64,000 nt of DNA, taken from the NCBI GenBank assembly GCA_964393325.1, contig CAYMTE010000003.1, positions 1-64,000 of the forward strand. Reading direction: 5' to 3'. Position 1 is the stretch's first letter; each line of letters opens with the position of its first letter. Positions 24,392 to 33,455 of the stretch are shown piece by piece. The notes below the pieces were generated by a model that saw nothing but the letters and a program-made list of their open reading frames with translations, did no database searches and was not told the origin of the DNA. Source of the stretch: JBAZWV01 sp964393325 (GTDB taxonomy: Bacteria > Patescibacteriota > Patescibacteriia > 2-12-FULL-60-25). A program made the position numbers and the translations under genes.

Positions 24392-24895
24392 ATGAACTCA
24401 ACGAATGTTGCTGTATTGGCAGGAGGATGTTTTTGGGGCATGGAGGAATTATTTCGCAAACAACCAGGTGTTATTGATACGGAAGCGGGGTATACCGGCG
24501 GGGAGAATGACAATCCGAGTTACGAACATCATCCGGGACATGCGGAGGCGTTGAAAATCACGTATGACCCGACAAAAACCTCGTATCCGGAGCTTTTGGA
24601 TTTCTTTTTTCGCATCCATGATCCAACGACGAAGAATCGACAGGGGAACGATGTCGGCGCGTCCTACCGATCGGCAATTTTTTATGCAAACGATGAACAG
24701 AAAAAGGAAGCAGAGGCATTCATTGAGCGCGTGAACGCAAGCCATCGATGGTCGGATCCCGTGGTGACGACGCTTGAGCCGCTTGGTCGTTTTTACGAAG
24801 CGGAATCGTATCATCAAGATTATCTTCAAAAAAATCCGGACGGATACACCTGCCATTTCGTCCGGAACATTCCGAGCTTCTTGTCGTCATCATGA
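24392..24895 (+). CDS. msrA: Peptide-methionine (S)-S-oxide reductase
   Basis: A 167-residue MsrA that repairs oxidised methionine in proteins. The active-site motif GGCFWGMEE is at residues 11-19 with catalytic Cys13, followed by GYTGGE, HAEALKITYDP, LLDFFFRIHDPTT and GNDVGASYRSAIFY, all family hallmarks. Only one conserved cysteine is obvious besides a late one in YTCHF, which may act as the resolving residue. The stop overlaps the next gene's start (ATGA), so they are co-translated. Confidence 0.97.
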   Translation: MNSTNVAVLAGGCFWGMEELFRKQPGVIDTEAGYTGGENDNPSYEHHPGHAEALKITYDPTKTSYPELLDFFFRIHDPTTKNRQGNDVGASYRSAIFYANDEQKKEAEAFIERVNASHRWSDPVVTTLEPLGRFYEAESYHQDYLQKNPDGYTCHFVRNIPSFLSSS

Positions 24896-25293
24896 TCTAC
24901 TTCGTGTTGTACAGTTTTCTGGGATGGGTAGGTGACACGGCCTACCGTTCATTTGAAAAGGGGCGCTATGTCCGAGGAAGCTTTTTGCCGATTCCGTTTA
25001 TGCCGGTGTATGGATTCGGCGCGCTTCTTGTGCTCGCCTTGGATACACGGTTCCGCGCGCTTCCGTTGCCGCTCGCGTTCGTTCTCTACGGATCGCTTCT
25101 CGCAGTTCTTGAGCTTCTCACCGGATTTTGTATCAAGAAGTATTTTAAACGACGTCTGTGGAAATATGATGGCGGCGTCATGAATATCGGTGGATTCACG
25201 AATTTAGCGCACGCGGCGTTATGGGGAGCGCTGGCAATGGTTGTTGTAGTGCTTCAGCCGCAACTTGAGCGCATCTTCGGTCCGCTGTGGTAA
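24892..25293 (+). CDS. Putative ABC-transporter type IV (CmpB-like) membrane protein
   Basis: A 133-residue membrane protein with four hydrophobic helices and the family opening YSFLGWVGDTAYRSFEKGRYVRGSF followed by FMPVYGFGA, which fits the Pfam family named putative ABC-transporter type IV. No ATPase is nearby, and these proteins may not be transporters at all. Start overlaps msrA by four bases, suggesting a functional or expression link to oxidative repair. Confidence 0.82.
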   Translation: MIYFVLYSFLGWVGDTAYRSFEKGRYVRGSFLPIPFMPVYGFGALLVLALDTRFRALPLPLAFVLYGSLLAVLELLTGFCIKKYFKRRLWKYDGGVMNIGGFTNLAHAALWGALAMVVVVLQPQLERIFGPLW

Positions 25294-25328
25294 GTCGACC
25301 GGCGTACTGGTAGGATCGGTAGCGAAAT

Positions 25329-25775
25329 ATGGAGTGTGCACTCTGTGCGGCGCGGCTCGCTGAAGCGTATCGCGTGATCTATCAGGATGATCATGTGTTC
25401 GTTCTCTTGAACGTTGAGCCGCTCAAAGACGGTCATGTCATGATTCTTCCCGTTCGTCATGCGGAAAACCTGAAAGATCTTACGCCCGAAGAGTCCCGGG
25501 CTTTTCTCGTCGCGATCGATCAATGCATGGAGGCGATGACGCGTGTGTATGACCATGCACCCATGTGTCATGTGAATGGATGGAAGCATCGGAGCCAGCC
25601 GCATCTTCACGCACATGTGCTGCCGAGTGCGGGGAGCGTGCGTGAGCTGTATGTCGCGGCAGAAGGTTCGCCGCGTCGACGACGAGCAAGCGAAGATGAG
25701 CTTCGCGCGATCGCGGAGCGGCTTGTGACGGCATTCGGTTTAACGGACGAAGAGGGGCCTACTAGCTCACCATGA
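25329..25775 (+). CDS. HIT family protein
   Basis: A 148-residue histidine-triad nucleotide hydrolase or transferase. The triad motif HLHAHV lies at residues 92-97 and DGHVMILPVRHAENLKDL upstream matches the family core. CALC near the N-terminus may bind zinc with a histidine, as in related HIT proteins. Substrate unknown, commonly an AMP-linked compound. Its end overlaps the convergent transporter gene by 14 bases. Confidence 0.94.
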   Translation: MECALCAARLAEAYRVIYQDDHVFVLLNVEPLKDGHVMILPVRHAENLKDLTPEESRAFLVAIDQCMEAMTRVYDHAPMCHVNGWKHRSQPHLHAHVLPSAGSVRELYVAAEGSPRRRRASEDELRAIAERLVTAFGLTDEEGPTSSP

Positions 25776-26610
25776 AGATGATGCCGATGCAGATGAGAAT
25801 GAACGTTGAAATTTTAAGGACCAGTCCTTTTTCATGAAACACACGATTGCCGAACGCGATGCCCCACAGGACGGAAAAGCTTCGTGTCGCGGCGAGAATG
25901 ACGGATGCGGGAGCAAAGAGATATCCGAAGCTTCCAACGAATGCGTCTCCGGCGTGTGAGGTGGATTGCAAAAAGGGAAGTTGTTTTCGCAGCAGACGGA
26001 ACGGATTCTCACGAGCGACGAACACGGAGGCGAAAAAGAAACAGATCAATTGCGACCCGATGAGAACCATTTGTTCTGCAACCACGGAGTTCCACACACT
26101 TACGTGCCATTTATAGAGCGAGATGCATGCGACGGCGTTGAGCGCTGTGAGCGCTGTGAGGACGGCGCCTTTTCGTTCGATGCCATGGTTCAAGAAGAGG
26201 AAGAGGAGCGCGCACATGACGATGATGATGCCGACGACTTGATGGCCGGTGAGCGGCGTACCGATGAGGAGGTCGACGATCAAGAGGAGTGGCATCGTTC
26301 CGGTTCGGATAAAATTAAATGTACTGCGCGAAGCGAGTGAAATCGCCTTCACCGTTCCAAATGCTTGCGCGACCGCGAGAATAGCCAGCGGGATCAATGT
26401 CGGAATTGAGTCGGGGTTCAGGCGGAAAGTGTCATGCCGGATGCTTGCGACGACGAGGAACAGGGCAAAAGAGATGAGGCTATTCTGAAAACCGATCGCA
26501 TACACGCTTTCGACGTGTTTTGAGACGATCCACTTCCCGAGAGATCCGGAGAGCTCGCCAAAGAAACTCGCAAGCGCTTGAAGAAAAATACCGATCATAC
26601 GCGCTATCAT
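25762..26610 (-). CDS. DMT/EamA-type membrane transporter
   Basis: A 282-residue protein with ten hydrophobic helices in two related halves, as in drug/metabolite transporters. The first half carries AVAQAFGTVKAISLASRSTFNFIRTGTMPLLLIVDLLIG, the second APASVILAATRSFSVLWGIAFG, matching the conserved end-of-helix-4 and helix-9 pattern of EamA proteins. Substrate unknown. Start at 26610 is chosen because GGGAGG lies ten bases upstream and it removes a long non-membrane extension. Confidence 0.87.
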   Translation of the reverse strand: MIARMIGIFLQALASFFGELSGSLGKWIVSKHVESVYAIGFQNSLISFALFLVVASIRHDTFRLNPDSIPTLIPLAILAVAQAFGTVKAISLASRSTFNFIRTGTMPLLLIVDLLIGTPLTGHQVVGIIIVMCALLFLFLNHGIERKGAVLTALTALNAVACISLYKWHVSVWNSVVAEQMVLIGSQLICFFFASVFVARENPFRLLRKQLPFLQSTSHAGDAFVGSFGYLFAPASVILAATRSFSVLWGIAFGNRVFHEKGLVLKISTFILICIGIIFMVS

Positions 26611-26711
26611 AGCATTGAATCCTCCCATGTTCGCTCTTGAATCTGTTGACAGCACGTCGATGATTCGATACACCTTCGGTGCTCTTTGTACGAAACACAT
26701 GGGAGGCGGGC

Positions 26712-27428
26712 ATGAGTGAACCAATCCGAATTCGTCCAATGAAATATGGCGATGAGGCGCACGTCGAGGTCGGGTGGCGGCCGGTGCCGGTCAATCCGCG
26801 CAGCTACGTAAACCCGCGCGGATGGGCGGTGCTCTGGATCATTGTCACCACGCGTGACGCACAGGGTCGGGAGTACTCCTACGAGCAGCCGACGATCATC
26901 CAGAACTCGGGGGTCTATGTCGTCTGTCGCGATCGCCAGGGGCTCGTAGCGTTGCAGCGGGAGCGACGACTGTCGACGGAGCGGCTGTCCGAAATGAAGA
27001 GCGCGGCGTCGTACGTTCGCGAGCTTTTGGAGAAAGACCTCTGGGGTAAGCTCGTGGAGACGTTCGGGAGCTGGCAGTGGCAGCTGCCTCGCGGTCTGCC
27101 CGATCCCCGCGATGGGGAACTGTTCTTAAAGGATACGGACGTGCTGCTTGTTGCGGCACGACGAACGGCGCGGGAGGAGATCGGCGCACATCTCGATCAT
27201 GCGGAGCTATTGAATGCGCGCATCATTGGGAACTCGACGTTCGACGTCCATCCGCAATATGTCGCCGTGGGAGAACGGCGCTCCGCGGATGAGGCGGCGG
27301 TGAAGCTCGATGAACATATCCGTCCCGTCGAGTGGCTCTCTGCGGAAGCGATCCGGAGTCTGATCGCGCGGGGAGAGCTCCGTGATGCGAGTTCCGTGAT
27401 GGCGCTCGCCGCGGCAGGCGTCCTCTAG
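26712..27428 (+). CDS. Divergent NUDIX-like protein
   Basis: A 238-residue protein. Its second half looks like a NUDIX fold with an expanded box: WQWQLPRGLPDP in place of the usual strand-GG, then AARRTAREEIGA, where the normal RExxEExG reads RTAREEIG, and a typical tail RPVEWLSAEAIRSLIARGE. The missing glutamate and the ~20-residue insertion between glycine and helix suggest an altered or lost hydrolase activity. GGGAGG sits five bases before the ATG, and a terminator follows: an orphan-type single unit. Confidence 0.72.
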   Translation: MSEPIRIRPMKYGDEAHVEVGWRPVPVNPRSYVNPRGWAVLWIIVTTRDAQGREYSYEQPTIIQNSGVYVVCRDRQGLVALQRERRLSTERLSEMKSAASYVRELLEKDLWGKLVETFGSWQWQLPRGLPDPRDGELFLKDTDVLLVAARRTAREEIGAHLDHAELLNARIIGNSTFDVHPQYVAVGERRSADEAAVKLDEHIRPVEWLSAEAIRSLIARGELRDASSVMALAAAGVL

Positions 27429-27446
27429 AGTGTTTATTTCTATCGT

Positions 27447-27471
27447 ACCGGCGTTGTTTCGCCGGTTTTTT
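27447..27471 (+). terminator. Intrinsic terminator
   Basis: ACCGGCG, loop TTGTTT, CGCCGGT and six Ts. Confidence 0.9.
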
Positions 27472-27537
27472 CATCTTGACAAACACCGCGTTTCATTTCG
27501 TGACTTCGATGGAAACTTGCTATGATGGCAGTATTCT

Positions 27538-29910
27538 ATGCGGTTTTTTCGCAGCACGATCGTATACATATTCGCGTTCAGTCTCTTTTGCATTGCAGGA
27601 ATTTTTGCTTCTCGTCCGGCGTATGCTGGGGTGAATATCGATAATTACGTTCGTACACCAGCAGGTGACCAGATATCCGGTTCGGTCACAATTCAGTTCC
27701 GCATGGCGAGTTCGCAGTATGGCCCGGGTGAACTGGATAATGTTTCCGTCATTCGCATGTCGATTCATGGCGTAGACGGATCAGTAACGTTTGCAGATAT
27801 TCCATTTTCTAATGAAAATCAGTATCCGACGTTTACGCCGCTTTCGTGGACGGGCGGCTTTGCGCAAGGGTTTGAATTATTGCGCATCGATCTTCAGTTG
27901 ATCTATGCGGATGGACAAGAAGGTGATGAGAGTCCGATTTATGATGAAAGTGGTTTTATCATTGTCGGTCAGGCTTCCAGTGAATCGCTAGGAAGAAATG
28001 AGGTTGCTCCGCAACAGGTATCCGTTTCGGTTCTCCCGTCGCAGTGTTCTACAGATCCGAACGTCTATCTCGTCTTGCATGCGCGAGAAGCGAGTCAGGT
28101 TCGCATAAGTAATGTCGCGGATTTTTCCGATGTGTCATGGCAATCGTTTGAGACAGGGACGGACTACACGGTGCTTTTGAATTGGCGCGTGACAGATGGG
28201 GATGGTGATAAGACGATCTATACGCAATTCCGCAGTCCCATCGGGAGCGTAGAATCTGAGGTCTTGAAGACGAATGTCCGTTTGGATGTGAAAAATCGTT
28301 GTCGCGCGGATGCGGATCATGCGTATATTTCATCTCAACTGACGCTGTCACAGCGATTTGATAATCCGTCATGTGTTGTGGATTATGGACATGCGAAGAT
28401 TGGGTTGTATTTCGCAAAGCCGGGAACAACGACGCCTGCCGCACAAACGCAAGCGACGAAGATTTCGGATGAGGAGCAAGTTATTGCGTTTACCGACGAC
28501 GATGACATTCTTGACGAATTTGTCGTTCGGATGACGCATCAGTGGGATGAGGCGGAATTATCGATGAGTCTCGCATCCTCAACGTTTCCGTTTGATCTGC
28601 GAGTGCAAATTGATGCAGCGGAGATGGGGCGTATCGATGACGTTTTACTTGTTCCGCATGGGACGCCGATGCCTGGGGGGTACGAACTTGATTTGAAAGG
28701 ACGAAAAGAACTGTGCGAGACGTACGAGCTGCCGCTACTCCAGAGCGGATCGTTGATTCAGGCTCAGTCAACGGATGTGTATTTGTATGGCAAAGATGGA
28801 AAGCGTCATGCGTTTCCAGAAGGGGTCTTTGCATCCTGGTATCCGACGAGCACGACGATTCGAACGATCCCGTTGTTCCGTTTAGAGAAAATTCCCCTTG
28901 GGGCAAACGTCGCGTTTCGTCCCGGAACGCTTGTGCGTCTTGGGTGGACGTCGGCGCGGTACATCGTTGATGCGCGGCAGATGTTGCGACCGATGCTGAA
29001 AGAATCGCTGATCGCGACCGTGTTTGGTTCGGCGTGGATGCAGGTGATGCGCACACTCGACGTGGCATATGTCACGGGGTATGTCTTTGGGAATCCCATT
29101 GTTTCCGGTACGGACGTGGCGAATATTCGAGCGCAGGCCGATTCTCCAGATCGATGGGAGGCGCAAACGCTTGGAACGTCTCCCTGGGGGCTGCCAGAAA
29201 ACGAAACGATTGATGTATTTGACGGGCACATCGTATTTCTTGGAACGCCGTATCCAACGGGAGATGTGACGTTGCGTTTTTACATCTACGACGAGAATGG
29301 AAAAAAGATCACGTCGGATGATTTACAGGTGGTACACGGAGAACGGGTGCATAATTTTATTCTGCGCAACGACTTGCGCGGGTTCCAACATATTCATCCC
29401 CGTGAGGTAGACGGTGCGTGGACAATTAAAACAACGTTTCCGGAAGGCGGAATCTACACCATGGATTTTGATCTTGTATTCACGAGTGGCGAACGACGCA
29501 TTTTCCGTGCACCGCTTTTAATTGGGAGCGATCCAATAGCAAAAACAGAATATCCGGAGCCAGATCCAGATATGGCGGCAAATAGTAACCCATATCGGGT
29601 GGAAGTACAGACGAAAAAACTGATTGCTCGGCAGACGATTCCATTAACGTTTTTGCTTACGAAAGATGGCAAGCCATTTCAGAAGATCGAGGATTTTTTG
29701 GGTGAATATGGCCATCTTGTTGTGTTGGAGAAGGAGAATCCGCAGGTATACATCCATACGCATCCGAAAGACCATACGTTTCCAGCGAACGGAATTGTTG
29801 AATTCCCACTTCGATTCCCGCACGCGGGCCGGTTCACGCTCTTTGTGCAATTTTTAGCGGGTGGAGAGATTCACACCTTTCCTATCACAGTAGACGTTGC
29901 GTCGGAGTGA
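27538..29910 (+). CDS. Large secreted multidomain protein sharing modules with two other surface proteins
   Basis: A 790-residue exported protein. Signal peptide 1-30. Residues about 32-145 resemble one unit of the eight-repeat protein at 1914 (NYVRTPAG ... FELLRIDLQLIYADG ... YDESGF) but without cysteines. Residues about 408-525 (VYLYGKDGKRHAFPEGVFASWYP ... VAYVTGYVFGNPI) match the N-terminal domain of the beta-helix protein at 11889. The C-terminus (about 545-790) holds two tandem YtkA/FixH-like beta-sandwiches with HIHPREVDGAW and GHLVVLEKENPQVYIHTHP, histidine patterns that could bind copper or another metal. The ATG follows a TATGAT box by 11 bases. Role: cell surface, possibly metal capture. 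Confidence 0.85.
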   Translation: MRFFRSTIVYIFAFSLFCIAGIFASRPAYAGVNIDNYVRTPAGDQISGSVTIQFRMASSQYGPGELDNVSVIRMSIHGVDGSVTFADIPFSNENQYPTFTPLSWTGGFAQGFELLRIDLQLIYADGQEGDESPIYDESGFIIVGQASSESLGRNEVAPQQVSVSVLPSQCSTDPNVYLVLHAREASQVRISNVADFSDVSWQSFETGTDYTVLLNWRVTDGDGDKTIYTQFRSPIGSVESEVLKTNVRLDVKNRCRADADHAYISSQLTLSQRFDNPSCVVDYGHAKIGLYFAKPGTTTPAAQTQATKISDEEQVIAFTDDDDILDEFVVRMTHQWDEAELSMSLASSTFPFDLRVQIDAAEMGRIDDVLLVPHGTPMPGGYELDLKGRKELCETYELPLLQSGSLIQAQSTDVYLYGKDGKRHAFPEGVFASWYPTSTTIRTIPLFRLEKIPLGANVAFRPGTLVRLGWTSARYIVDARQMLRPMLKESLIATVFGSAWMQVMRTLDVAYVTGYVFGNPIVSGTDVANIRAQADSPDRWEAQTLGTSPWGLPENETIDVFDGHIVFLGTPYPTGDVTLRFYIYDENGKKITSDDLQVVHGERVHNFILRNDLRGFQHIHPREVDGAWTIKTTFPEGGIYTMDFDLVFTSGERRIFRAPLLIGSDPIAKTEYPEPDPDMAANSNPYRVEVQTKKLIARQTIPLTFLLTKDGKPFQKIEDFLGEYGHLVVLEKENPQVYIHTHPKDHTFPANGIVEFPLRFPHAGRFTLFVQFLAGGEIHTFPITVDVASE

Positions 29911-29922
29911 TGGTTACGCGCG

Positions 29923-31311
29923 TTATTTTGCGAACCGCATGAGCGGATTGCGATAGATGATGAATCGCGTACCGAATTGTCCTTTGAATCGAGAAAATCC
30001 GTTCCAACGACGCGGATCTCCCGGGCCGCGAAATACGTCGAAATCGAGATAGTTCCATCCTTTTGCGAGCGCGTCTTGAAACCAGTACTCAATGAGCCCG
30101 TAGTTCGCATTCGAGGTTCGGGCTTCCGGGCGATAGAACGCGATGATGTGCACCGACGTTTTTGTTTCTGGAATGTCCAGTGTACAGAGTCCGGCGATCG
30201 CGACGCCATCGGGACGAACGGCGAGCCAGTACTGCATGAGGTCGCCGTGCATGCTTGCTTTTCGACGGAGCATCCAGATGAACATGCGCTTCATCATCCA
30301 ATCAAGCGTGCCGTGGCGATAGGCGGCGATGAACGTTTCAAGATCGACGACGCGAATCTCCGCGTCAGGACGCGAGAGCCATTTTTTGCGATGGCGCTGC
30401 GCGTGCGGCGCCCAGGTTTTCCAGTAGTCGCTTGCTGTGCCAACGGGCGCGTATCCCGTTTTGCGAAAATTCGGCATGGTGGGGGATCGAAACCACCCCT
30501 TTGGAACGTCGCTGCGCAGCAATGTTTGCCAGTAGATCACGCGCGGTCCCTTGTTGGGTTCGATGACGGGTTCGATGTCCGTGTAATACATCTCAAAACC
30601 GAGTGGACCAACCTGCCATCTCCGACCCGCGTATCCATCGCCACGAAGAAACGTTTGGCCATCGCGGAATGAGATTTCGCGCTCGACATGCGCCGGAACC
30701 GCATGAAAGGGGAGAAAATCCGGTGGTAAGAACGGACGAAAGGACGCACACGCGTTCCAGTGATAACGCCAACGCTTCTGGATCGAGAAAAAGCGTGCAA
30801 CGGTTTCCAGCGCCTCGGGTTTGCCGAACGCGTTTACGAGAAACGTTCCATTTGGATGAAGCAATGACTGAAGACGTTGTAGAAAATCTGGATCTTCCAA
30901 CAGCGGAGAGGGGTGTTTTCCTTGATACAGATCAAACAGGATGAGGTCGAATGTTCCGTGTAGTGTTTGGATAACATCGCGCGCATCTCCAACGCGGAGT
31001 TCCGCGAGATCGTCTGGGCGATGGAGGTGTAATCGGTTTGCGAGTTCTACCATTTGCGGATCCCATTCGATGGCGGTAATGCGTGCCTCGGGGAATCGTT
31101 TTCGAATCAGACGATTCGTGCCGCCAGCGCCGTATCCGAGTAAGAGAACGCGATCAATATTCGTTTGGCGCGGAATGGTACGCAGCGCGCGTTTCCAGAG
31201 TCGATCCATATACGGACCGGTTTGAAAAAAACCGTTCACCGACACGACGGGCCGCCACAAATCGTGCGTTACGGTAATGGTTCCGTTTCGATCGGATGTC
31301 ATCCGTTTCAT
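29923..31311 (-). CDS. Spermidine-synthase-like methyltransferase fused to a FemAB/GNAT-type domain
   Basis: A 463-residue soluble protein. Residues about 45-205 form a Rossmann domain of spermidine-synthase type: VLLLGYGAGGTNRLI, ITAIEWDPQMVELA, LRVGDARDV and FDLILFDLYQG. The N-terminal beta domain of true SpeE is missing. Residues about 215-463 look like a FemAB/GNAT-fold acyl- or aminoacyltransferase, ending NGFSRFKGQFGTRFIIYRNPL, the FKxxFG pattern of peptidoglycan-bridge enzymes. The combination is unusual. It begins inside the stop of the DUF817 gene (ATGA), so the two are translated together, implying a membrane-linked substrate. Confidence 0.78.
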   Translation of the reverse strand: MKRMTSDRNGTITVTHDLWRPVVSVNGFFQTGPYMDRLWKRALRTIPRQTNIDRVLLLGYGAGGTNRLIRKRFPEARITAIEWDPQMVELANRLHLHRPDDLAELRVGDARDVIQTLHGTFDLILFDLYQGKHPSPLLEDPDFLQRLQSLLHPNGTFLVNAFGKPEALETVARFFSIQKRWRYHWNACASFRPFLPPDFLPFHAVPAHVEREISFRDGQTFLRGDGYAGRRWQVGPLGFEMYYTDIEPVIEPNKGPRVIYWQTLLRSDVPKGWFRSPTMPNFRKTGYAPVGTASDYWKTWAPHAQRHRKKWLSRPDAEIRVVDLETFIAAYRHGTLDWMMKRMFIWMLRRKASMHGDLMQYWLAVRPDGVAIAGLCTLDIPETKTSVHIIAFYRPEARTSNANYGLIEYWFQDALAKGWNYLDFDVFRGPGDPRRWNGFSRFKGQFGTRFIIYRNPLMRFAK

Positions 31312-32069
31312 ACGCGGTGTGCTTTAACGTATTTTAAATTCGCGATGAGAATGAAGCTAATGATGACAAGAAGGTACCACGACGTGATCTTATTCATCGA
31401 AACGATATTCCATGTCGTGAGCTGATGCGGATATTTCCATGCGCCGAGGTACGTGGAGATGTTTTCGGCAATCCAGATGAAAAACGCGATGAGGAGGAAG
31501 GCGATAGTCACGGGCATGCGTCGAATGCGCGTTGTGACCGTGAATTCCACCCACACGCCCCAAAAGACAAGGAAGACGAGTGGAATGAGGATCCATCGTA
31601 CGTCAGGAAGATAGTGATTCGTGAAAAAATTGACGTAGATGACGATGGCGAGGGCTGCGGTGGCGGTGTAGCGAACGGGGCCGGTAAGTCGAACCTTCAT
31701 GATACGCCAGGCCTGGCTGATGTAGCTTCCCACGGCCGCATACATAAAGCCGCTGTACAGCGGAACGGTGGCGATTTTAAGAACGCCTTCTTCCGGATAT
31801 GACCAGGAACCGATATGTGGGTTTGTTTTGTAGAGCTCCAGGAGAAGACCGAGCAGGTGAAACAGCGCGATCGTCTTGATTTCGTCCTTAGTTTCAATTT
31901 TTGTTGCGTAGAGGATGATTTGGATCGCGATGGATGCTACGAAGAGGACGTCGTATCGATGGAACGGGCCAAGTGGGATGTGCTGGGTAAGAAAAAGTAA
32001 CGAAAAAAACGATCCTGCGAAGATGCAGGAGCGTGCTTGTTTGATGCCGAAAAGGAGGAATTCGCGCAT
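31308..32069 (-). CDS. DUF817 family membrane protein
   Basis: A 253-residue integral membrane protein with eight or more helices. MREFLLFGIKQARSCIFAG at the start, YKTNPHIGSWSYPEEG in the middle and IAENISTYLGAWKYPHQLTTW near the end match DUF817, a family without known function. ATG at 32069 is the family-typical start. The previous longer frame is rejected. Its divergent partner starts at 32110, so the two share a short intergenic region; the downstream gene encodes the methyltransferase-FemAB fusion. Confidence 0.88.
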   Translation of the reverse strand: MREFLLFGIKQARSCIFAGSFFSLLFLTQHIPLGPFHRYDVLFVASIAIQIILYATKIETKDEIKTIALFHLLGLLLELYKTNPHIGSWSYPEEGVLKIATVPLYSGFMYAAVGSYISQAWRIMKVRLTGPVRYTATAALAIVIYVNFFTNHYLPDVRWILIPLVFLVFWGVWVEFTVTTRIRRMPVTIAFLLIAFFIWIAENISTYLGAWKYPHQLTTWNIVSMNKITSWYLLVIISFILIANLKYVKAHRV

Positions 32070-32092
32070 GACTAAAAATGGTACGCGGAACG

Positions 32093-32101
32093 TGGTATGC
32101 T
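32093..32101 (+). promoter_or_regulatory. Extended -10 box of the 32110 gene
   Basis: TGGTATGCT ending eight bases before the ATG at 32110. It supports that start over the one at 32068. Confidence 0.5.
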
Positions 32102-32109
32102 GTCGAGGA

Positions 32110-33447
32110 ATGCCTGCAGTAGGAGGAACAAGGCTTTCATGTGTCGTGCGAAGTGCGTTATTTGTATCTGTCGTATTCCTCACGTGTATAAAGCCGGCTG
32201 TTGCGGCGGAGTCATCATCTGCGCCAACGGTTTTGTTTTTCTCTCCTTCAACGCAACGCGTGTTGGAGGGGGCAGAATTTGAGGTGTCGCTCTATCTCAA
32301 TACAAACGAGGGGAGCGTGAACACAATCGATCTAGGTATTAAATTTCCTGCGGATAAGCTCGCGATCGTGAAGCCATCAACGGGCTCGTCATTGGTGCGG
32401 TTATGGGTAGAGCCGCCATCGTATTCAAACAGCCAAGGGACGGCGAAATTCGTTGGGGTGATTCCGAATGGTGTAACAACGAAGAGCGGATTGCTAACCA
32501 CGCTGACGTTCCGTGCGATCAGTACGGGGAATGCGGTAATCTCGGTGACGCCCGGCTCGCGGATTCTCGCGAATGATGGTTTTGGGACAGAGGTTGGTCT
32601 TCAACGGGGTCAGTCTATCATCACGATAAGTCCAAAACCGCCCGAAGGCGTAAACGTCGTATCCGAATCGCATCCGTCACCGTGGCAGTGGAGTAATAAT
32701 CGGAATGCGGTATTCGGGTGGGAGCCGGATACGGACGTGACGGATTTTAGTTACACCCTCGACGGTGCACCGTTTACCGTACCGGACGACATTTCCGAGG
32801 GCGCGTCGACGAGTATTGCGTATACCGATATCTCGGATGGATTGTGGTACTTCCATATCAAGGGTCGTCGAAAAAATGTCTGGGGCGCGACAACACATTA
32901 TCTTGTGCGTATCGACGGGACGCCGCCGGCGACGTTTACTCCCACGGTTGATACGGTGAATCGCGCGAGTCCGTTTGATACGGGGCCGATGAAGGCGCTT
33001 ATTTCCTTCTTCACGACGGACGAGTTTGCGGGTGTTGATCATTATGAGGTGGCTGTTCGCGATGCGAATGCGGATCCCTCTGCCTCGCCGCTGTTCGTTC
33101 AGGCGGAATCCCCGTATGAGCTTCAGCTGCAAGATGGGCAGCATGTCCGTGTGATGGTTCGCGCATTCGACGCGGCAGGAAATGTCGTGAACACGTCTGT
33201 CGTGATAAACGTTGCGTCCTCATGGTGGCGAAACATCATCGAACGTCGATCAGAAGAGTTGTTGTGGGGCGCATTGCTTGTTGCGCTGCTGGTTGGGTTC
33301 TACGAGCTGGTCGGGCGACGCGGATTATCCCGAGTTAGCCGTGTCTTGTGGCTCCTGCATGATCAAAAGGAGTTACAAAAAGAAGAACGAATGATGCGTG
33401 CGTTCGAGCGCGAACATACCCATCGAGGCCGCAAACATGGTACATAG
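32110..33447 (+). CDS. Membrane-anchored surface protein with cohesin-like domain
   Basis: A 445-residue protein: signal peptide 1-33; a cohesin-type or related beta-sandwich at about 38-165 (VLFFSPSTQRVLEGAEFEVSLYLNT ... NTIDLGIKFPADKL ... LLTTLTFRAISTGNAVISV); one or two Ig-like/fibronectin-like domains (FSYTLDGAPFTVPD, YHYEVAVRD-like strands) to about 375; a membrane helix near 392-410; and a basic helical cytoplasmic tail. Cohesins bind dockerins in cellulosomes, but no dockerin is visible here. The alternative ATG at 32068 has GGAGG but would lie inside the divergent gene. Function likely adhesion or display. Confidence 0.8.
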   Translation: MPAVGGTRLSCVVRSALFVSVVFLTCIKPAVAAESSSAPTVLFFSPSTQRVLEGAEFEVSLYLNTNEGSVNTIDLGIKFPADKLAIVKPSTGSSLVRLWVEPPSYSNSQGTAKFVGVIPNGVTTKSGLLTTLTFRAISTGNAVISVTPGSRILANDGFGTEVGLQRGQSIITISPKPPEGVNVVSESHPSPWQWSNNRNAVFGWEPDTDVTDFSYTLDGAPFTVPDDISEGASTSIAYTDISDGLWYFHIKGRRKNVWGATTHYLVRIDGTPPATFTPTVDTVNRASPFDTGPMKALISFFTTDEFAGVDHYEVAVRDANADPSASPLFVQAESPYELQLQDGQHVRVMVRAFDAAGNVVNTSVVINVASSWWRNIIERRSEELLWGALLVALLVGFYELVGRRGLSRVSRVLWLLHDQKELQKEERMMRAFEREHTHRGRKHGT

Positions 33448-33455
33448 TGGCTCGT

